The notes under the pieces: model-generated
Database searches by the model: none
What the model saw: only the letters and a program-made list of their open reading frames with translations
What the model was told of the DNA's origin: nothing
Source of the DNA: an uncultured Oxalobacter sp.
GTDB lineage: Bacteria > Pseudomonadota > Gammaproteobacteria > Burkholderiales > Burkholderiaceae_D
Length of the DNA stretch: 64,000 nucleotides
Reading direction: 5' to 3'
Assembly: GCA_905202055.1 (NCBI GenBank)
Contig: CAJKQK010000002.1
Span: forward strand, 1-64,000
Translations under genes and position numbers: made by a program
In this document: positions 30,838 to 41,499 of the stretch, in pieces
Layout of the letters: each line of letters begins with the position of its first letter
Numbering within the stretch: the stretch's first letter is position 1

Positions 30838-32028
30838 TCAGTCTGCCTGCCTGCGCAGGAAAGCAGGAATGTCGTATGTTTCCATACCGTTCTTTTCAAG
30901 TGCACGGACGGTATCGGTTGCCGATTCGCGTCCATGACGCCAGACAGCCGGTTTCTGAAGCGTTTCAAAAGACGTGGTCTGTTCGGAAGTAGCGACTGCA
31001 TCGTCGGTAACAGGCATGACGACGTCATTGTTGGTACCGGTTCTCAGTTGCGGGGTCTGGATCAGGCGCATCGGTTTTTTGCTGCGTCCCAGTCCGGTTG
31101 CCACAACGGTAACACGGATATCTTCGCCCATTGTGTCGTCATAAGCGATACCTTGTGCGATCGTTGCGTCCGGTGAAGCGAAAGCGCGAACCGTTGCCAT
31201 GACTTCCTTGATTTCCTTGCCTTTCAGGCCACGGCTTGCGGTGACATTGACCAGAACACCACGTGCGCCGGAAAGATCGATACCATCGAGCAGTGGGGAA
31301 GCGACCGCCTGTTCCGCCGCGATTCTGGCGCGATCGACACCTGTTGCCACAGCCGTACCCATCATGGCCTTGCCCTGTTCGCCCATGATTGTCTTGACGT
31401 CGTTGAAATCGACGTTGATGTGTCCGCGGACATTAATGATTTCGGCAATACCGGCAACGGCATTGTTCAGCACGTCATCGGCATGTTGCAGCCACTCGAT
31501 CATGCTGTCGTCTTCGTAAATATCCTCGAGCTTTTCATTCAGAATGACGATCAGCGAATCGACATGAGCTGACAGCGCCTCGAGACCTTCCTCCGCGATT
31601 TCCATGCACTTGTCGCCTTCGTACGAGAACGGTTTGGATACGACGGCAACCGTCAATGCACCCAGTGACTTGGCAACTTCAGCCACGATCGGGGCTGCGC
31701 CGGTACCCGTCCCACCGCCCATACCTGCTGCGATGAAAACCATATGGGCGCCTCTCAATGCATCCTCAATCCGGCTGCGCGACTCTTCCGCCAGCTGGCG
31801 GCCTACCTCAGGACGCATGCCCGCACCCAGACCGGTTTCACCGATCTGGATAATATTGTGGGCATCCGAATGCGACAAAGCCTGCGCATCCGTATTGGCC
31901 GCAATAAATTCAACACCGGAAACACCCTTGTTGATCATATGCTGGACAGCATTGCCGCCAGCACCACCTACGCCAACCACCTTGATGATGGTACCCAGCG
32001 TTGCATTGTCGACCATATCAAATTCCAT
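30838..32028 (-). CDS. ftsZ: Cell division protein FtsZ
   Basis: Tubulin-like GTPase forming the Z-ring. 396 residues from ATG 32028, chosen for the AGGAG site 7 nt upstream; longer in-frame readings lack a site. The GTP-binding signature GGGTGTG is at 104-110, and GVGGAGGNAV near 19 is the first nucleotide loop. After a variable linker the C-terminal anchor DIPAFLRRQAD binds FtsA and other partners. Last gene of the division cluster, 104 bp after ftsA. ZapA and the ZapB-like protein at 2.4-2.9 kb are its ring partners. Confidence 0.98.
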   Translation of the reverse strand: MEFDMVDNATLGTIIKVVGVGGAGGNAVQHMINKGVSGVEFIAANTDAQALSHSDAHNIIQIGETGLGAGMRPEVGRQLAEESRSRIEDALRGAHMVFIAAGMGGGTGTGAAPIVAEVAKSLGALTVAVVSKPFSYEGDKCMEIAEEGLEALSAHVDSLIVILNEKLEDIYEDDSMIEWLQHADDVLNNAVAGIAEIINVRGHINVDFNDVKTIMGEQGKAMMGTAVATGVDRARIAAEQAVASPLLDGIDLSGARGVLVNVTASRGLKGKEIKEVMATVRAFASPDATIAQGIAYDDTMGEDIRVTVVATGLGRSKKPMRLIQTPQLRTGTNNDVVMPVTDDAVATSEQTTSFETLQKPAVWRHGRESATDTVRALEKNGMETYDIPAFLRRQAD

Positions 32029-32132
32029 GATTTCACTCCTGTCAGAAATGCTGTTTTTATTTGGCAATTCTCGCGCGATGCGACAACTTCCAACTAAAAA
32101 CGGCTTTTAATAAAACCTTCAATCCCGATAAA

Positions 32133-33365
32133 TCAAAAATTCCCCATAAACCATTCTTTCATCCGTTGCAGCACAGCCTTGCTCGACCCCTGCTGCTTCG
32201 TGACGACACTGCCCCTTATATACTGTTTCTTTGCCTCGCCCAGCAAACCATGTGCCGTTGAATATCTCGGGCTCCTGACAACGTCAGCCAGCTGCCCGTC
32301 GTAATGCGGGATGCCCAGGCGCACCGGTTTCAGGAAAATATCCTCGGCCAGTTCGGCAATACCCGGCATCAATGCCGTTCCACCCGTCAGCACAATCCCC
32401 GACGAAAGGACCTCTTCATAATCCGATTCCCTGACCACCTGGAGGGCCAGCGCAAACAATTCCTCGACTCGCGGTTCGATAACAGCCGCCAGCATCTGCC
32501 GCGACAGGGTACGCGGGCCCCGGTCCCCCAGACCCGGCACTTCGATCGTTTCGGCAGGATCGACAAGCACCTGCTTCGCAATGCCATAACGCAACTTGAT
32601 TTCTTCCGCTTCCAGCGTCGGTGTACGCAACGCCATCGCAATGTCATTGGTGATCTGGTCACCCGCAATCGGAATGACTGCCGTGTGCCGGATAGCGCCT
32701 TCCGTAAAGACGGCGATATCGGTCGTTCCGCCGCCGATATCGATCAGGACGACACCCAGTTCCTTTTCATCTTCCGTCAGGACAGCATCGGCGGAAGCAA
32801 GGGGCTGGAGAACCAGATCGGAGACTTCCAGACCACAGCGGCGAACGCATTTGACGATATTCTGCACAGCGGAAACCGCACCGGTCACGATATGAACCTT
32901 GACTTCAAGACGGATACCGCTCATGCCGATCGGTTCGCGGACATCTTCCTGATTGTCGACGACGAATTCCTGCGAAACGGTATGCAAAAACTGCTGGTCT
33001 GTCGGAATATTGACGGCACGTGCCGTTTCAATGACCCGGGCGACATCCGCAGCCGTCACTTCCTTGTCCTTGATCGCAACCATTCCCCGGGAGTTGAAAC
33101 TGCGGATATGACTGCCCGCGATTCCGGTATAGACATTCCGTATCTTGCAATCGGCCATCAGTTCCGCTTCTTCGAGAGCGGCCTGTATCGATTCAACCGT
33201 CGCCTCGATATTGACAACGACACCCTTTTTCAGGCCCTTCGATTCATGCTGTCCCAGCCCGATCACTTCGTGCCTTCCGTCCGGCAAGACTTCAGCAACG
33301 ACAGCGACGACTTTGGACGTGCCGATATCCAGGCCGACAATCAAATTTTTAAGATCTCTAGTCAT
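32133..33365 (-). CDS. ftsA: Cell division protein FtsA
   Basis: Actin-like ATPase that tethers FtsZ to the membrane. 410 residues. LDIGTSKVVAVV (phosphate 1), VLIDIGGGTTDIAVF (phosphate 2) and GIVLTGGTALMPG (adenosine) are the three nucleotide motifs. The tail SKAVLQRMKEWFMGNF is the amphipathic membrane-targeting helix. The start overlaps the ftsQ stop by four bases (ATGA). Confidence 0.97.
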   Translation of the reverse strand: MTRDLKNLIVGLDIGTSKVVAVVAEVLPDGRHEVIGLGQHESKGLKKGVVVNIEATVESIQAALEEAELMADCKIRNVYTGIAGSHIRSFNSRGMVAIKDKEVTAADVARVIETARAVNIPTDQQFLHTVSQEFVVDNQEDVREPIGMSGIRLEVKVHIVTGAVSAVQNIVKCVRRCGLEVSDLVLQPLASADAVLTEDEKELGVVLIDIGGGTTDIAVFTEGAIRHTAVIPIAGDQITNDIAMALRTPTLEAEEIKLRYGIAKQVLVDPAETIEVPGLGDRGPRTLSRQMLAAVIEPRVEELFALALQVVRESDYEEVLSSGIVLTGGTALMPGIAELAEDIFLKPVRLGIPHYDGQLADVVRSPRYSTAHGLLGEAKKQYIRGSVVTKQQGSSKAVLQRMKEWFMGNF

Positions 33366-34141
33366 AGCGCCACACTATCCTGTTTAGTATTTGAAGCAGA
33401 AAGCGTTCCTTTCACTTTCAAGGCCACTCCATTCGGATAACGCATATCGATGCTTTCGATGCCGTTACCCGCCTTTTGTGCCAGTTGCGGATACGCTTCC
33501 AGCAAACGGTTCATCAGATGATTCATCGTGCCCTGGTTCTTTTCGCGACCGAATTCGACTTTCATGCCGTTATCCAGTCTGACAGACCAGGCGTACCGGT
33601 CCGACAACATCACTTCTTTTGGAACCAGATGAATCCCTGCAAACTGTTTGCAGAATTCCCTGTAACGGCCCAGAACCTCTTTTTCACTGCCTTCCGGACC
33701 ACTAAATTTCAACAAATCGTAATCTTCCTCAGCCTCAGCCATATTCACCGTAAAGAGATCACCTTTAGTTGAAATCAGCTGCCCTGCATTTCTCCATACT
33801 CCCAAAGGCTCATACTCTTCCAGTGACACAATCAGCTTGTCGGGCCATTCCCTTCTGACACTGGCTTCCCGTACCCAGGGAACTGTCTCGAAAGCGGCCC
33901 TGACATCATTCAGATCAACAGTAAAAAAATTGCCTTTCACATTCGGAAGAGCGATATTTCTTATCGTTAACGCATTCACATGTTTCAGCTCTTTCCCGTC
34001 TGCAGAATGGACACGTACCGTCTGCAAGGCATATACCGGTTTCTGGATCAGCCAGCCGATAACGCCCGCACCTACCGCCAGAATGAAAATGGCGAATAAG
34101 GTATTTGAAATGGCATTCAATAACCGGACGTTGTGCCACAT
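33362..34141 (-). CDS. ftsQ: Cell division protein FtsQ
   Basis: Bitopic divisome protein that recruits FtsL and FtsB. 259 residues from ATG 34141 (MWHNVRLLN): short cytoplasmic tail, one membrane helix (about 10-32), then a periplasmic POTRA domain (QTVRVHSADG) and the beta domain. An in-frame reading to 34192 would add 17 residues including polar RRRH and is less likely. It starts seven bases after ddlB. Confidence 0.93.
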   Translation of the reverse strand: MWHNVRLLNAISNTLFAIFILAVGAGVIGWLIQKPVYALQTVRVHSADGKELKHVNALTIRNIALPNVKGNFFTVDLNDVRAAFETVPWVREASVRREWPDKLIVSLEEYEPLGVWRNAGQLISTKGDLFTVNMAEAEEDYDLLKFSGPEGSEKEVLGRYREFCKQFAGIHLVPKEVMLSDRYAWSVRLDNGMKVEFGREKNQGTMNHLMNRLLEAYPQLAQKAGNGIESIDMRYPNGVALKVKGTLSASNTKQDSVAL

Positions 34142-34148
34142 AGCCTTA

Positions 34149-35114
34149 TCAGTTTCCTTTATGTTTAATATGATCCAGTGTCGCCGACGCAAGAATCGTC
34201 ACGCACAAATCTTCATAATCCAGACCAGCCTGTTTTGCCGCTATGGGTACCAGCGAATGACCTGTCATGCCCGGCGACGAATTCAGTTCCAGCAAAAACG
34301 GCTTGTTGTCCGCCGAACGCAACATCACATCGACACGCCCCCAGCCACGGCATCCCAATGCCCGGTAACTTTGAATCACATATTGCTGAATGCTCTTCTC
34401 AAGCGCTGCATCCAGCCCGCACGGACACAAATACTGTGTCTTGTCGCTGAAATACTTGTTTTGATAGTCGTAATTCGCATCCGGAGCAATAATCCTGATC
34501 ATCGGCAAGGCTTCCGGTTTGCCATCGCGCTCCAGCACAGCACAGGTCAGCTCCATGCCTTCAATAAACGCTTCTGCCAGAACGGACTGGTCATGCGTTG
34601 CAGCCAGTTCGTAAGCTGCTTTCATCTGGCTTGCATCCCTGACCTTGGTCAGCCCCAGCGTCGACCCTTCACGGGCAGGCTTGACGATCAGAGGCAATCC
34701 CAGCTTTGAAACGACTTCATCAAAATCGGTGTCCGCTTTCAATTCGGCATAACGCGGTGTCGGCAATTCTTCCGCCAGCCACAGGCGCTTGGTCATGATC
34801 TTGTCCATCGCAATGGCCGATGCCATCACACCAGACCCCGTATAAGGCATCTGCAACTCTTCCAGCAAACCCTGCATACAACCGTCTTCACCATAAATTC
34901 CGTGCAAGGCGATGAATACCCGATCGAACTTTTCCTTTTCCAGATCGGCAACCGTATTCATGCCGGTATCGAAAAGATGTGCATCAATGCCTTTGCTTTT
35001 CAGGGCGTCATAAACCGCTTTTCCGGACATAAGCGAAACCTCGCGCTCTCCGGACTTGCCGCCATAGAGAACCCCCACTTTTCCAAACGCATCCGATTTC
35101 ATCTTTTTATCCAT
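34149..35114 (-). CDS. ddlB: D-alanine--D-alanine ligase
   Basis: ATP-grasp enzyme making D-Ala-D-Ala for the peptidoglycan stem. 321 residues. The start region GKVGVLYGGKSGEREVSLMSG is typical, as are LVKPAREGSTLG-type ATP-grasp residues and the C-terminal ELNSSPGMTGHSLVP metal and substrate loop. Start and murC stop share one base (TAATG). No murB lies between murC and ddlB; it is found at 61.4 kb. Confidence 0.96.
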   Translation of the reverse strand: MDKKMKSDAFGKVGVLYGGKSGEREVSLMSGKAVYDALKSKGIDAHLFDTGMNTVADLEKEKFDRVFIALHGIYGEDGCMQGLLEELQMPYTGSGVMASAIAMDKIMTKRLWLAEELPTPRYAELKADTDFDEVVSKLGLPLIVKPAREGSTLGLTKVRDASQMKAAYELAATHDQSVLAEAFIEGMELTCAVLERDGKPEALPMIRIIAPDANYDYQNKYFSDKTQYLCPCGLDAALEKSIQQYVIQSYRALGCRGWGRVDVMLRSADNKPFLLELNSSPGMTGHSLVPIAAKQAGLDYEDLCVTILASATLDHIKHKGN

Positions 35115-36523
35115 TATTTTTCCAAAGCCTTTTCCAGGAGCTTTCCTGAAACACTGCTGATCGAGCCTGCTCCCATCGTAATCACGACGTCATCGTCTTC
35201 AATCACATTCAATATCGCATCCGGCATTTCTGCGATGTTTTCGACAAAAACCGGATCGACCTTGCCAGCCACCCGAATGGTTCTTGCCAGTGTCCTGCCG
35301 TCGGCGGCGACAATCGGCTGTTCGCCTGCCGGATAAACTTCCCCCAGTAACAACACGTCGGCACCGGAAAGAACCTTCACGAAGTCCTCGAACAGATCGC
35401 GCGTTCTCGTGTACCGGTGTGGCTGGAAAGCGATAACCAGCCGTCTGTCGGGATAAGCGCCACGCGCTGCCGCAATGGTTGCCGCCATTTCCGAAGGGTG
35501 ATGACCGTAATCGTCCACCAGTTCGACTTCGGCAACCGAGGTGCCTGCCTTCTGGGGCAATCGAATTGTTCCCAGACGGGTAAAACGGCGATTGACGCCG
35601 GTGAACTGTTCCATTGCCCGTTGAATCGCGCTGTCCTCGATACCCAGTTCCCGTGCAATGGCAATCACGGCACACGCATTCTGTACGTTATGCATGCCCG
35701 GCTGGTTCAGGCGAACCGAAATCGGCGGATGGTCTTTCTGCAAGGCGGTGAACGTCATCATCGTACCTTCCGCTTTCGGGTCGATTGCCCTGACATCGGC
35801 ATCTTCATGGAAACCATAAGTCGTGACCGGTTTGGAAATAAACGGCTTGATTTCGCAAACGTTCTTGTCGTCGATACACAGCATGACGCGGCCGTAGAAC
35901 GGCAGGCGCTGGGTAAATTCGACGAAAGCCTGCTTCAGGCGTGCAAAATCGTGCCCATACGTATCCATATGGTCGGCATCGATATTGGTAATGACTTCAA
36001 TCACCGGATACAGATTCAGGAAAGACGCATCCGATTCATCCGCTTCCGCGACAATGAAGTCACCGGCACCCAGACCGGCATTGGCGCCTGCACTGTTCAG
36101 GCGTCCGCCGATAACGAAGGTCGGGTCGAAACCGCCTTCGGCAAGTACACTGGCAACCAGACTGGTTGTCGTTGTCTTGCCATGTGTTCCGGCAATCGCG
36201 ATACCGCGTTTCAGTCTCATCAGTTCCGCCAGCATCACCGCTCTCGGAACCAGCGGAATGTTCTTTTTGCGTGCAGCCAACACTTCCGGATTGTCGTCCT
36301 TGATCGCTGTGGAAACGACGACGGCATCCGCATTTTCGATATTTTCGGCAGCATGCCCCAGCATGACGCGGGCACCCAGCGCCGCCAGATGTCTGGTGGA
36401 CGAATTGCTTGTCAGATCGGAGCCGGTGATTTCATAACCGAGGTTGACGAGCACCTCGGCGATGCCGCTCATACCGCTGCCGCCGATTCCAACAAAATGT
36501 ATTCTTTTGACTTTATGTTTCAT
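35114..36523 (-). CDS. murC: UDP-N-acetylmuramate--L-alanine ligase
   Basis: First Mur ligase, adding L-Ala to UDP-MurNAc. 469 residues. The N-terminal UDP-binding loop is GIGGSGMSG (12-20) and the ATP loop GTHGKTTTT is at 112-120; HHPSE carries the conserved C-terminal-domain residues. It is 12 bp after murG and one base overlaps ddlB. Confidence 0.97.
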   Translation of the reverse strand: MKHKVKRIHFVGIGGSGMSGIAEVLVNLGYEITGSDLTSNSSTRHLAALGARVMLGHAAENIENADAVVVSTAIKDDNPEVLAARKKNIPLVPRAVMLAELMRLKRGIAIAGTHGKTTTTSLVASVLAEGGFDPTFVIGGRLNSAGANAGLGAGDFIVAEADESDASFLNLYPVIEVITNIDADHMDTYGHDFARLKQAFVEFTQRLPFYGRVMLCIDDKNVCEIKPFISKPVTTYGFHEDADVRAIDPKAEGTMMTFTALQKDHPPISVRLNQPGMHNVQNACAVIAIARELGIEDSAIQRAMEQFTGVNRRFTRLGTIRLPQKAGTSVAEVELVDDYGHHPSEMAATIAAARGAYPDRRLVIAFQPHRYTRTRDLFEDFVKVLSGADVLLLGEVYPAGEQPIVAADGRTLARTIRVAGKVDPVFVENIAEMPDAILNVIEDDDVVITMGAGSISSVSGKLLEKALEK

Positions 36524-36535
36524 GCATTCAATCTT

Positions 36536-37618
36536 TTATTTACTTGCCGCTTTAATGAGAACTTCAGCAATTCTTTCATTAGCATCCCGTTTGCCCAGCG
36601 AATAAGCCGTTTTCGCCATAGCGAGGCATTTTTCGCGGGTCATTTCTTTCAGCAGTCCGGCCAGATATTCCGGCGTCAGACTGGTTTGCGGCAGATGAGT
36701 GGCCGCTCCTTCCCTGTCCATAAAAATCGCGTTTTCCTGCTGGTGTGATGTACTCGATGCAATAAATGGCACGAGAATGCTGGCAACCCCTGCCGCCGTC
36801 AACTCGGAAACCGTGATCGCCCCTGCCCGGCAGATAACGAGATCGGCATTCGCATAACGCGCAGCCATATCGTCGATAAAATCGAGAACCTCCGCATTCA
36901 CCTGCGCTTTCCTGTAGTGCTGCCGGACTTCCGCCACATGCTGCCTGCCTGTCTGGTGCGTCACATTCGGCCTCGTCTCGAACGGCAAGAGTGCCAATGC
37001 AGCCGGCAGACAATCATTCAATACTTTGGCCCCCAGACTTCCGCCGACGACCATAATGTTCAGTACACCTTCACGCCTGGCATAACGATCTTCCGGTTCC
37101 GGCAATTCCTTGATCTCCTGCCGGATCGGATTGCCGGTCAATATCGCTTTGTGAGCGACTTCCCCATATTCGCCCGGCAAACCGAACAACACATGCCTTG
37201 CCGAAGAAGCAAGTGCCTTGTTCGATAACAGCAGCTTGGCGTCCGCATTGACCAGCACAACCGGAATACCGAGCATTCTGGCTGCCATGCCGCCCGGAAC
37301 CGTGACGTACCCACCCATGCCGACAACCAGATCAGGCTTGCGCCGTTTCATGATGCCTATGCATGCCATGAAACTTGTCATCAATTTGATACTTCCACCA
37401 ATCGTATGCGCCAGCCCCTTGCCTCTCAATCCGGCAAAGTCGATCGACTCCATTTCGATCCCTGCGGCAGGGACGATTTTTCCTTCCATGCCGTGCTGCG
37501 TTCCCAGCCAGGTGACGTCCCATCCTTCCTTTTGCATGGTTGCGGCAATAGCCAGCCCCGGAAAAATATGTCCTCCCGTTCCTGCGGCCATAATCATGAG
37601 TTTCTTACGTTCGCTCAC
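36536..37618 (-). CDS. murG: UDP-N-acetylglucosamine--MurNAc-pentapeptide transferase (lipid II synthase)
   Basis: GT-B glycosyltransferase turning lipid I into lipid II on the inner face of the membrane. 360 residues from GTG 37618, chosen because GGAGG sits 5 nt upstream and [11 protein letters not shown] aligns with the E. coli start; another GTG at 37630 is possible. Motifs: [31 protein letters not shown] and [11 protein letters not shown]. The HEQN segment of E. coli MurG is VNAD here ([10 protein letters not shown]), which I believe is usual in Burkholderiales. The start overlaps the end of ftsW by 14 bp. Confidence 0.94.
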   Translation of the reverse strand: MSERKKLMIMAAGTGGHIFPGLAIAATMQKEGWDVTWLGTQHGMEGKIVPAAGIEMESIDFAGLRGKGLAHTIGGSIKLMTSFMACIGIMKRRKPDLVVGMGGYVTVPGGMAARMLGIPVVLVNADAKLLLSNKALASSARHVLFGLPGEYGEVAHKAILTGNPIRQEIKELPEPEDRYARREGVLNIMVVGGSLGAKVLNDCLPAALALLPFETRPNVTHQTGRQHVAEVRQHYRKAQVNAEVLDFIDDMAARYANADLVICRAGAITVSELTAAGVASILVPFIASSTSHQQENAIFMDREGAATHLPQTSLTPEYLAGLLKEMTREKCLAMAKTAYSLGKRDANERIAEVLIKAASK

Positions 37619-38843
37619 GTCCACCTCCACGCATGATCTTGCGGTTTTCGTAATCGACCCTCAAGAGGATCGCCAGTCCGACGCAATTGATCAGAATCCC
37701 CGAACCGCCATAGCTCATCAGCGGCAAGGTCAGACCTTTTGTCGGTAACAGTCCCAGATTCACCCCCATGTTGATGAACGTCTGAACGCCGATCCAGATA
37801 CCGATACCCTGTGCCAGCAATCCGGCAAAAATGCGATCCATCGCAATAGCCTGACGGCCGATTTCAAAAGCCCGTTTGACAATCCAGTAGAACAGGGCGA
37901 CCACAACAGCCACGCCGACAAAACCCAGTTCCTCACCGATGACTGCCATCAGAAAGTCTGTATGTGCCTCTGGCAGGTAATGCAGTTTTTCGACACTGCC
38001 TCCCAGCCCCACACCAAAAATCTCACCGCGCCCGAAAGCGATCAGAGAATGGGAAAGCTGGTACCCCTTGCCAAGGGCATTCACCTCATCCCACGGATTC
38101 AGATAGGCGAAAATACGCTCCCGCCGCCAGGGCGACATGACGATAACCATACTGAAGATACCCACCAGCGTCGCTGCGATCCCTCCAAACCAGATACCGT
38201 TGAAACCACCCAGAAAGAGAATGCCCATCGCGATACAGATCACCACGCCCAACGCCCCCAGATCGGGCTCCAGCAACAGCAAGAGGCCGATCAGGCCGAG
38301 CGCAGTCGCCATCGGCAGGAATCCCTTGGTCAGCTTGTGCATGAAATTCTGTTTTCTGACCGTATAGTCAGCGGCATACAAAACGATGAACAACTTCATC
38401 AATTCGGATGGCTGTAAATTGAATACCCGGAATGAGAGCCACCGTCTGGCACCGTTAACCCCTTTCCCGATTCCCGGAATCAGAACGAGAACCAGCAAAA
38501 AGAGCGTAATGACAAACAAAAGCGGTGCGTATTTCTGCCAGGTATCGATATTGACCCTGAACGCCATTACGGCGGCAATCAGGCCGATCACGATAAAAAT
38601 GGCCTGCCGGAAAAAGAAATGCTCATTCTGGTAACTGGCGTATTTCGGCGAATCGGGCAACGCGATGGAAGCCGAATACACCATGACCAGTCCGAGAATC
38701 ATCAGTGAAAGGACAGCCCAGATCAGATAAAGATCGATCTTCATCATCCTGGCATTCTTGGCCGCCGTCACACGGCTGGAGCTGCTCCCGAAAATGTTGC
38801 CGAAAAACTCCTTGACGGTACCCATATTCAGATTGAGGTTCAT
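37605..38843 (-). CDS. ftsW: Septal peptidoglycan glycosyltransferase FtsW
   Basis: SEDS-family polymerase with about ten membrane helices, working with FtsI at the septum. 412 residues from ATG 38843, which has GGGGAGGTG upstream and a four-base overlap with the murD stop (ATGA); the in-frame extension to 38942 lies inside murD and is discarded. Family signatures: [42 protein letters not shown] and MSYGGSG. Confidence 0.96.
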   Translation of the reverse strand: MNLNLNMGTVKEFFGNIFGSSSSRVTAAKNARMMKIDLYLIWAVLSLMILGLVMVYSASIALPDSPKYASYQNEHFFFRQAIFIVIGLIAAVMAFRVNIDTWQKYAPLLFVITLFLLVLVLIPGIGKGVNGARRWLSFRVFNLQPSELMKLFIVLYAADYTVRKQNFMHKLTKGFLPMATALGLIGLLLLLEPDLGALGVVICIAMGILFLGGFNGIWFGGIAATLVGIFSMVIVMSPWRRERIFAYLNPWDEVNALGKGYQLSHSLIAFGRGEIFGVGLGGSVEKLHYLPEAHTDFLMAVIGEELGFVGVAVVVALFYWIVKRAFEIGRQAIAMDRIFAGLLAQGIGIWIGVQTFINMGVNLGLLPTKGLTLPLMSYGGSGILINCVGLAILLRVDYENRKIMRGGGRERT

Positions 38844-40327
38844 GGCATCACCTCCCCGCAAGCAGCTGCAACATCCCGGACTGCATTGACGAACACTTCC
38901 GAACGATGAGCATAATTGCGGAACATATCCATACTGGCACATGCCGGAGACAGCAGAACGGTATCGTTTTCCTGTGCCATTTTCGCTGCTTCAGTAACAG
39001 CATGTTCGAGACTGTCGCTGTACACAAACGATGCGCCCGTTCTGGCCAGTGCATCATGAATCTGCTGTGCGTCTTTTCCGATCAGCATGATGGCTTTCAC
39101 GTACTGCGCAACGACTCCTGACAAAGGCGAGAAATCCTGTTCCTTGCCCAGTCCACCGGCAATCAGAATGATGTTCTTGCGGCCTTTTTCACCCAGACCA
39201 TTGACGGCGGCGACCGTCGCACCGACGTTGGTGCCTTTGCTGTCGTCGATATAAGAAACGTTTTTGACCGTGGCGATGAGTTCCACCCGATGCGGTTCAC
39301 CCCGATAATCGCTCAGTGCCTGCAAAAGGGGAGCGAACGGTAAATGAATCGCTCGGCATAAAGCCAGCGCTGCCAGCGCATTGCTGGCATTGTGGCGACC
39401 CCTGATTTTCAGCGCTCCGGCAGGCATCAGGTTCTGCACGGCATATTCAACCGGCGCATCGTTCTTTCTGTTTCTTCTGACTATGCCATCCTCAACGACA
39501 GACATGACCGCAAGCCATTCCATATCGCGATCCAGATGCAATCCGAAAGAACCCGGTTCCAGCGGTTCGTCCGTCCCGAAAGTCACCACAGGCGCATCTG
39601 CGGATGCCATTTTCATGACAGCAGCATCTTCACGGTTCAAGACCCTGACGGTTTTTTTCCCGAAAATCCTGGCCTTGGCTTCACCGTACGCTTTCATACT
39701 GCCATGCCAGTCCAGATGATCCTGCGTCAGGTTCAAAACGGTAGCCGCATCTGCCTGCAGGCTACAGGTTGTGAATAACTGGAAGCTGGACAGTTCCAGA
39801 ACCCATACATCAGGCAACTGGCCCTTTTCAATGACGTCCAGCAGAACGTCCAGAGCCGCAGGGCTGATATTGCCCGCCAGCCGGACTGTTTTGCCTGCAC
39901 GTTCACACATATGACCGGTCAGGCTTGTCACCGTCGTCTTGCCATTCGTTCCGGTAACGGCAATGACGTTCGGTTTGTATGCCGTTCCCTCTTCAAGTCC
40001 TTTCAATGCCTGCGCGAACATCTCGATTTCGCTCCAGACAGGAATGCCATGTTCTTTTGCAAAAGGCAGTATTTCTTTCAGCTCGATATCCGGGCGCAGT
40101 CCGGGACTGACGGCGATGATATCGAACTGTTCCAGATTCTTCGTCGTAAATGTTCCCGATATGAAGCGGCTGTCGGGAATCAGTTTTTTCAACTCTGATA
40201 ATCTGTCCGGATTTTCCCGCGTATCGGCAACGCAAACGCTCGCCTTGCAATACGCGCTCCAGCGCGCCATTGCCAGCCCGGACTCACCGAGTCCCAACAC
40301 GAGAATTTTTTTGCCTGCCCAGTTCAT
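38840..40327 (-). CDS. murD: UDP-N-acetylmuramoylalanine--D-glutamate ligase
   Basis: Adds D-Glu to UDP-MurNAc-L-Ala. 495 residues, somewhat longer than E. coli MurD (438), with the extra length in the middle domain around [14 protein letters not shown]. The ATP loop [10 protein letters not shown] is at 126-135, GLGESG near 11 is the UDP-binding loop, and [11 protein letters not shown] the C-terminal signature. One base (T) separates the mraY stop from its ATG. Confidence 0.96.
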   Translation of the reverse strand: MNWAGKKILVLGLGESGLAMARWSAYCKASVCVADTRENPDRLSELKKLIPDSRFISGTFTTKNLEQFDIIAVSPGLRPDIELKEILPFAKEHGIPVWSEIEMFAQALKGLEEGTAYKPNVIAVTGTNGKTTVTSLTGHMCERAGKTVRLAGNISPAALDVLLDVIEKGQLPDVWVLELSSFQLFTTCSLQADAATVLNLTQDHLDWHGSMKAYGEAKARIFGKKTVRVLNREDAAVMKMASADAPVVTFGTDEPLEPGSFGLHLDRDMEWLAVMSVVEDGIVRRNRKNDAPVEYAVQNLMPAGALKIRGRHNASNALAALALCRAIHLPFAPLLQALSDYRGEPHRVELIATVKNVSYIDDSKGTNVGATVAAVNGLGEKGRKNIILIAGGLGKEQDFSPLSGVVAQYVKAIMLIGKDAQQIHDALARTGASFVYSDSLEHAVTEAAKMAQENDTVLLSPACASMDMFRNYAHRSEVFVNAVRDVAAACGEVMP

Positions 40328-40328
40328 A

Positions 40329-41498
40329 TCATCTAATCTTCAATGTCGATAAACCAATCAAAACCAGAATCATGGTGATGATCCAGAAACGGACAACCAC
40401 CTGAGTTTCCTTCCATCCCTTTTGTTCAAAATGGTGGTGCAAGGGCGCCATCAGAAATATCCGCCGGCCTGTTCCGTATTTCTTTTTGGTGTATTTGAAG
40501 TACGTCACCTGTAACATGACCGAGATGGTTTCCACCACGAAGATACCGCCCATGATGAACAATACAATTTCCTGCCTGACGATCACGGCAATCGTTCCAA
40601 GTGCCCCGCCCAGTGCCAGTGCACCGACGTCACCCATGAACATTTGCGCCGGATGGGCGTTGAACCACAAAAACGCCAGCCCCGCCCCGGCCATCGCGCC
40701 GCAAAAAACCAGCAGTTCGCCAGCGCCCGGAATATAGGGGATAAACAGATACTTTGAATAAATCGAATGGCCTGTCAGGTAAGCGAAAACACCCAGCGCC
40801 GTACCGACCATGATGGTTGGCATAATCGTCAAACCGTCGAGGCCATCGGTCAGATTGACGGCATTGCTCGTTCCGACGATGACGAAATAAGTCAGTGCAA
40901 TGAATCCCCAGACTCCCAACGGATAACTGATCGTTTTGAAGAAAGGAATGATGAAGTCCGCCTTCGGCGACAGATCCATATTGAAGCCTGACCGGACCCA
41001 GTCGATAAACAAGGTCCAGACTTCCGCATTGGACTGTCCCGATACGGCAAACGCCAGATAAATGGCCGCGACAATACCGATTAAGGATTGCCAGAAATAT
41101 TTTTCCCTTGACGACATGCCATTCGGGTCTTTGTAGACGACCTTGCGATAATCATCTACCCATCCAACGATACCGAACCCGATCGTCACAATCAAAACAA
41201 CCCAGATAAACCGGTTGGACCAGTCACACCACAACAGGGTGGAAATCGTAATGGCGATCAGGATCAACAGGCCGCCCATTGTCGGCGTTCCCGATTTGAC
41301 CAGATGCGTCTGCGGCCCATCCGTACGGACAGCCTGCCCCACCTTCAATTTTGTCAGCAAACGAATAACGGCTGGCCCGGCTATCAGTCCGATAGTCAGC
41401 GCAGTCAATGTGGCAAATACCGCTCTGAATGAAATGAATCCGAAGACCCTCAGCGATCCCACATCCTGTTGAAAAAATTGTGCCAGCCAAAGCAGCAT
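40329..41498 (-). CDS. mraY: Phospho-N-acetylmuramoyl-pentapeptide-transferase
   Basis: Integral membrane enzyme moving phospho-MurNAc-pentapeptide onto undecaprenyl phosphate to give lipid I. 389 residues, around ten membrane helices. Active-site segments are [25 protein letters not shown] and [13 protein letters not shown], and the C-terminal [12 protein letters not shown] histidine loop is intact. Spaced by a single base from both murF and murD. Confidence 0.97.
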   Translation of the reverse strand: MLLWLAQFFQQDVGSLRVFGFISFRAVFATLTALTIGLIAGPAVIRLLTKLKVGQAVRTDGPQTHLVKSGTPTMGGLLILIAITISTLLWCDWSNRFIWVVLIVTIGFGIVGWVDDYRKVVYKDPNGMSSREKYFWQSLIGIVAAIYLAFAVSGQSNAEVWTLFIDWVRSGFNMDLSPKADFIIPFFKTISYPLGVWGFIALTYFVIVGTSNAVNLTDGLDGLTIMPTIMVGTALGVFAYLTGHSIYSKYLFIPYIPGAGELLVFCGAMAGAGLAFLWFNAHPAQMFMGDVGALALGGALGTIAVIVRQEIVLFIMGGIFVVETISVMLQVTYFKYTKKKYGTGRRIFLMAPLHHHFEQKGWKETQVVVRFWIITMILVLIGLSTLKIR

Positions 41499-41499
41499 A

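Noticed and set aside
32304..36748. Plus-strand open frames opposite ftsA and murC (378 and 443 codons)
   Set aside because: Same reason: mirrored codon usage, no ribosome binding site, no recognisable domain.
37605..38942. Longer upstream starts for ftsW, ftsL, lpxC, thiE, ftsQ, mtnA, apt and yajQ
   Set aside because: Each extension enters a neighbouring gene or leader, lacks a ribosome binding site and adds residues unlike the family; the shorter starts have sites and align.
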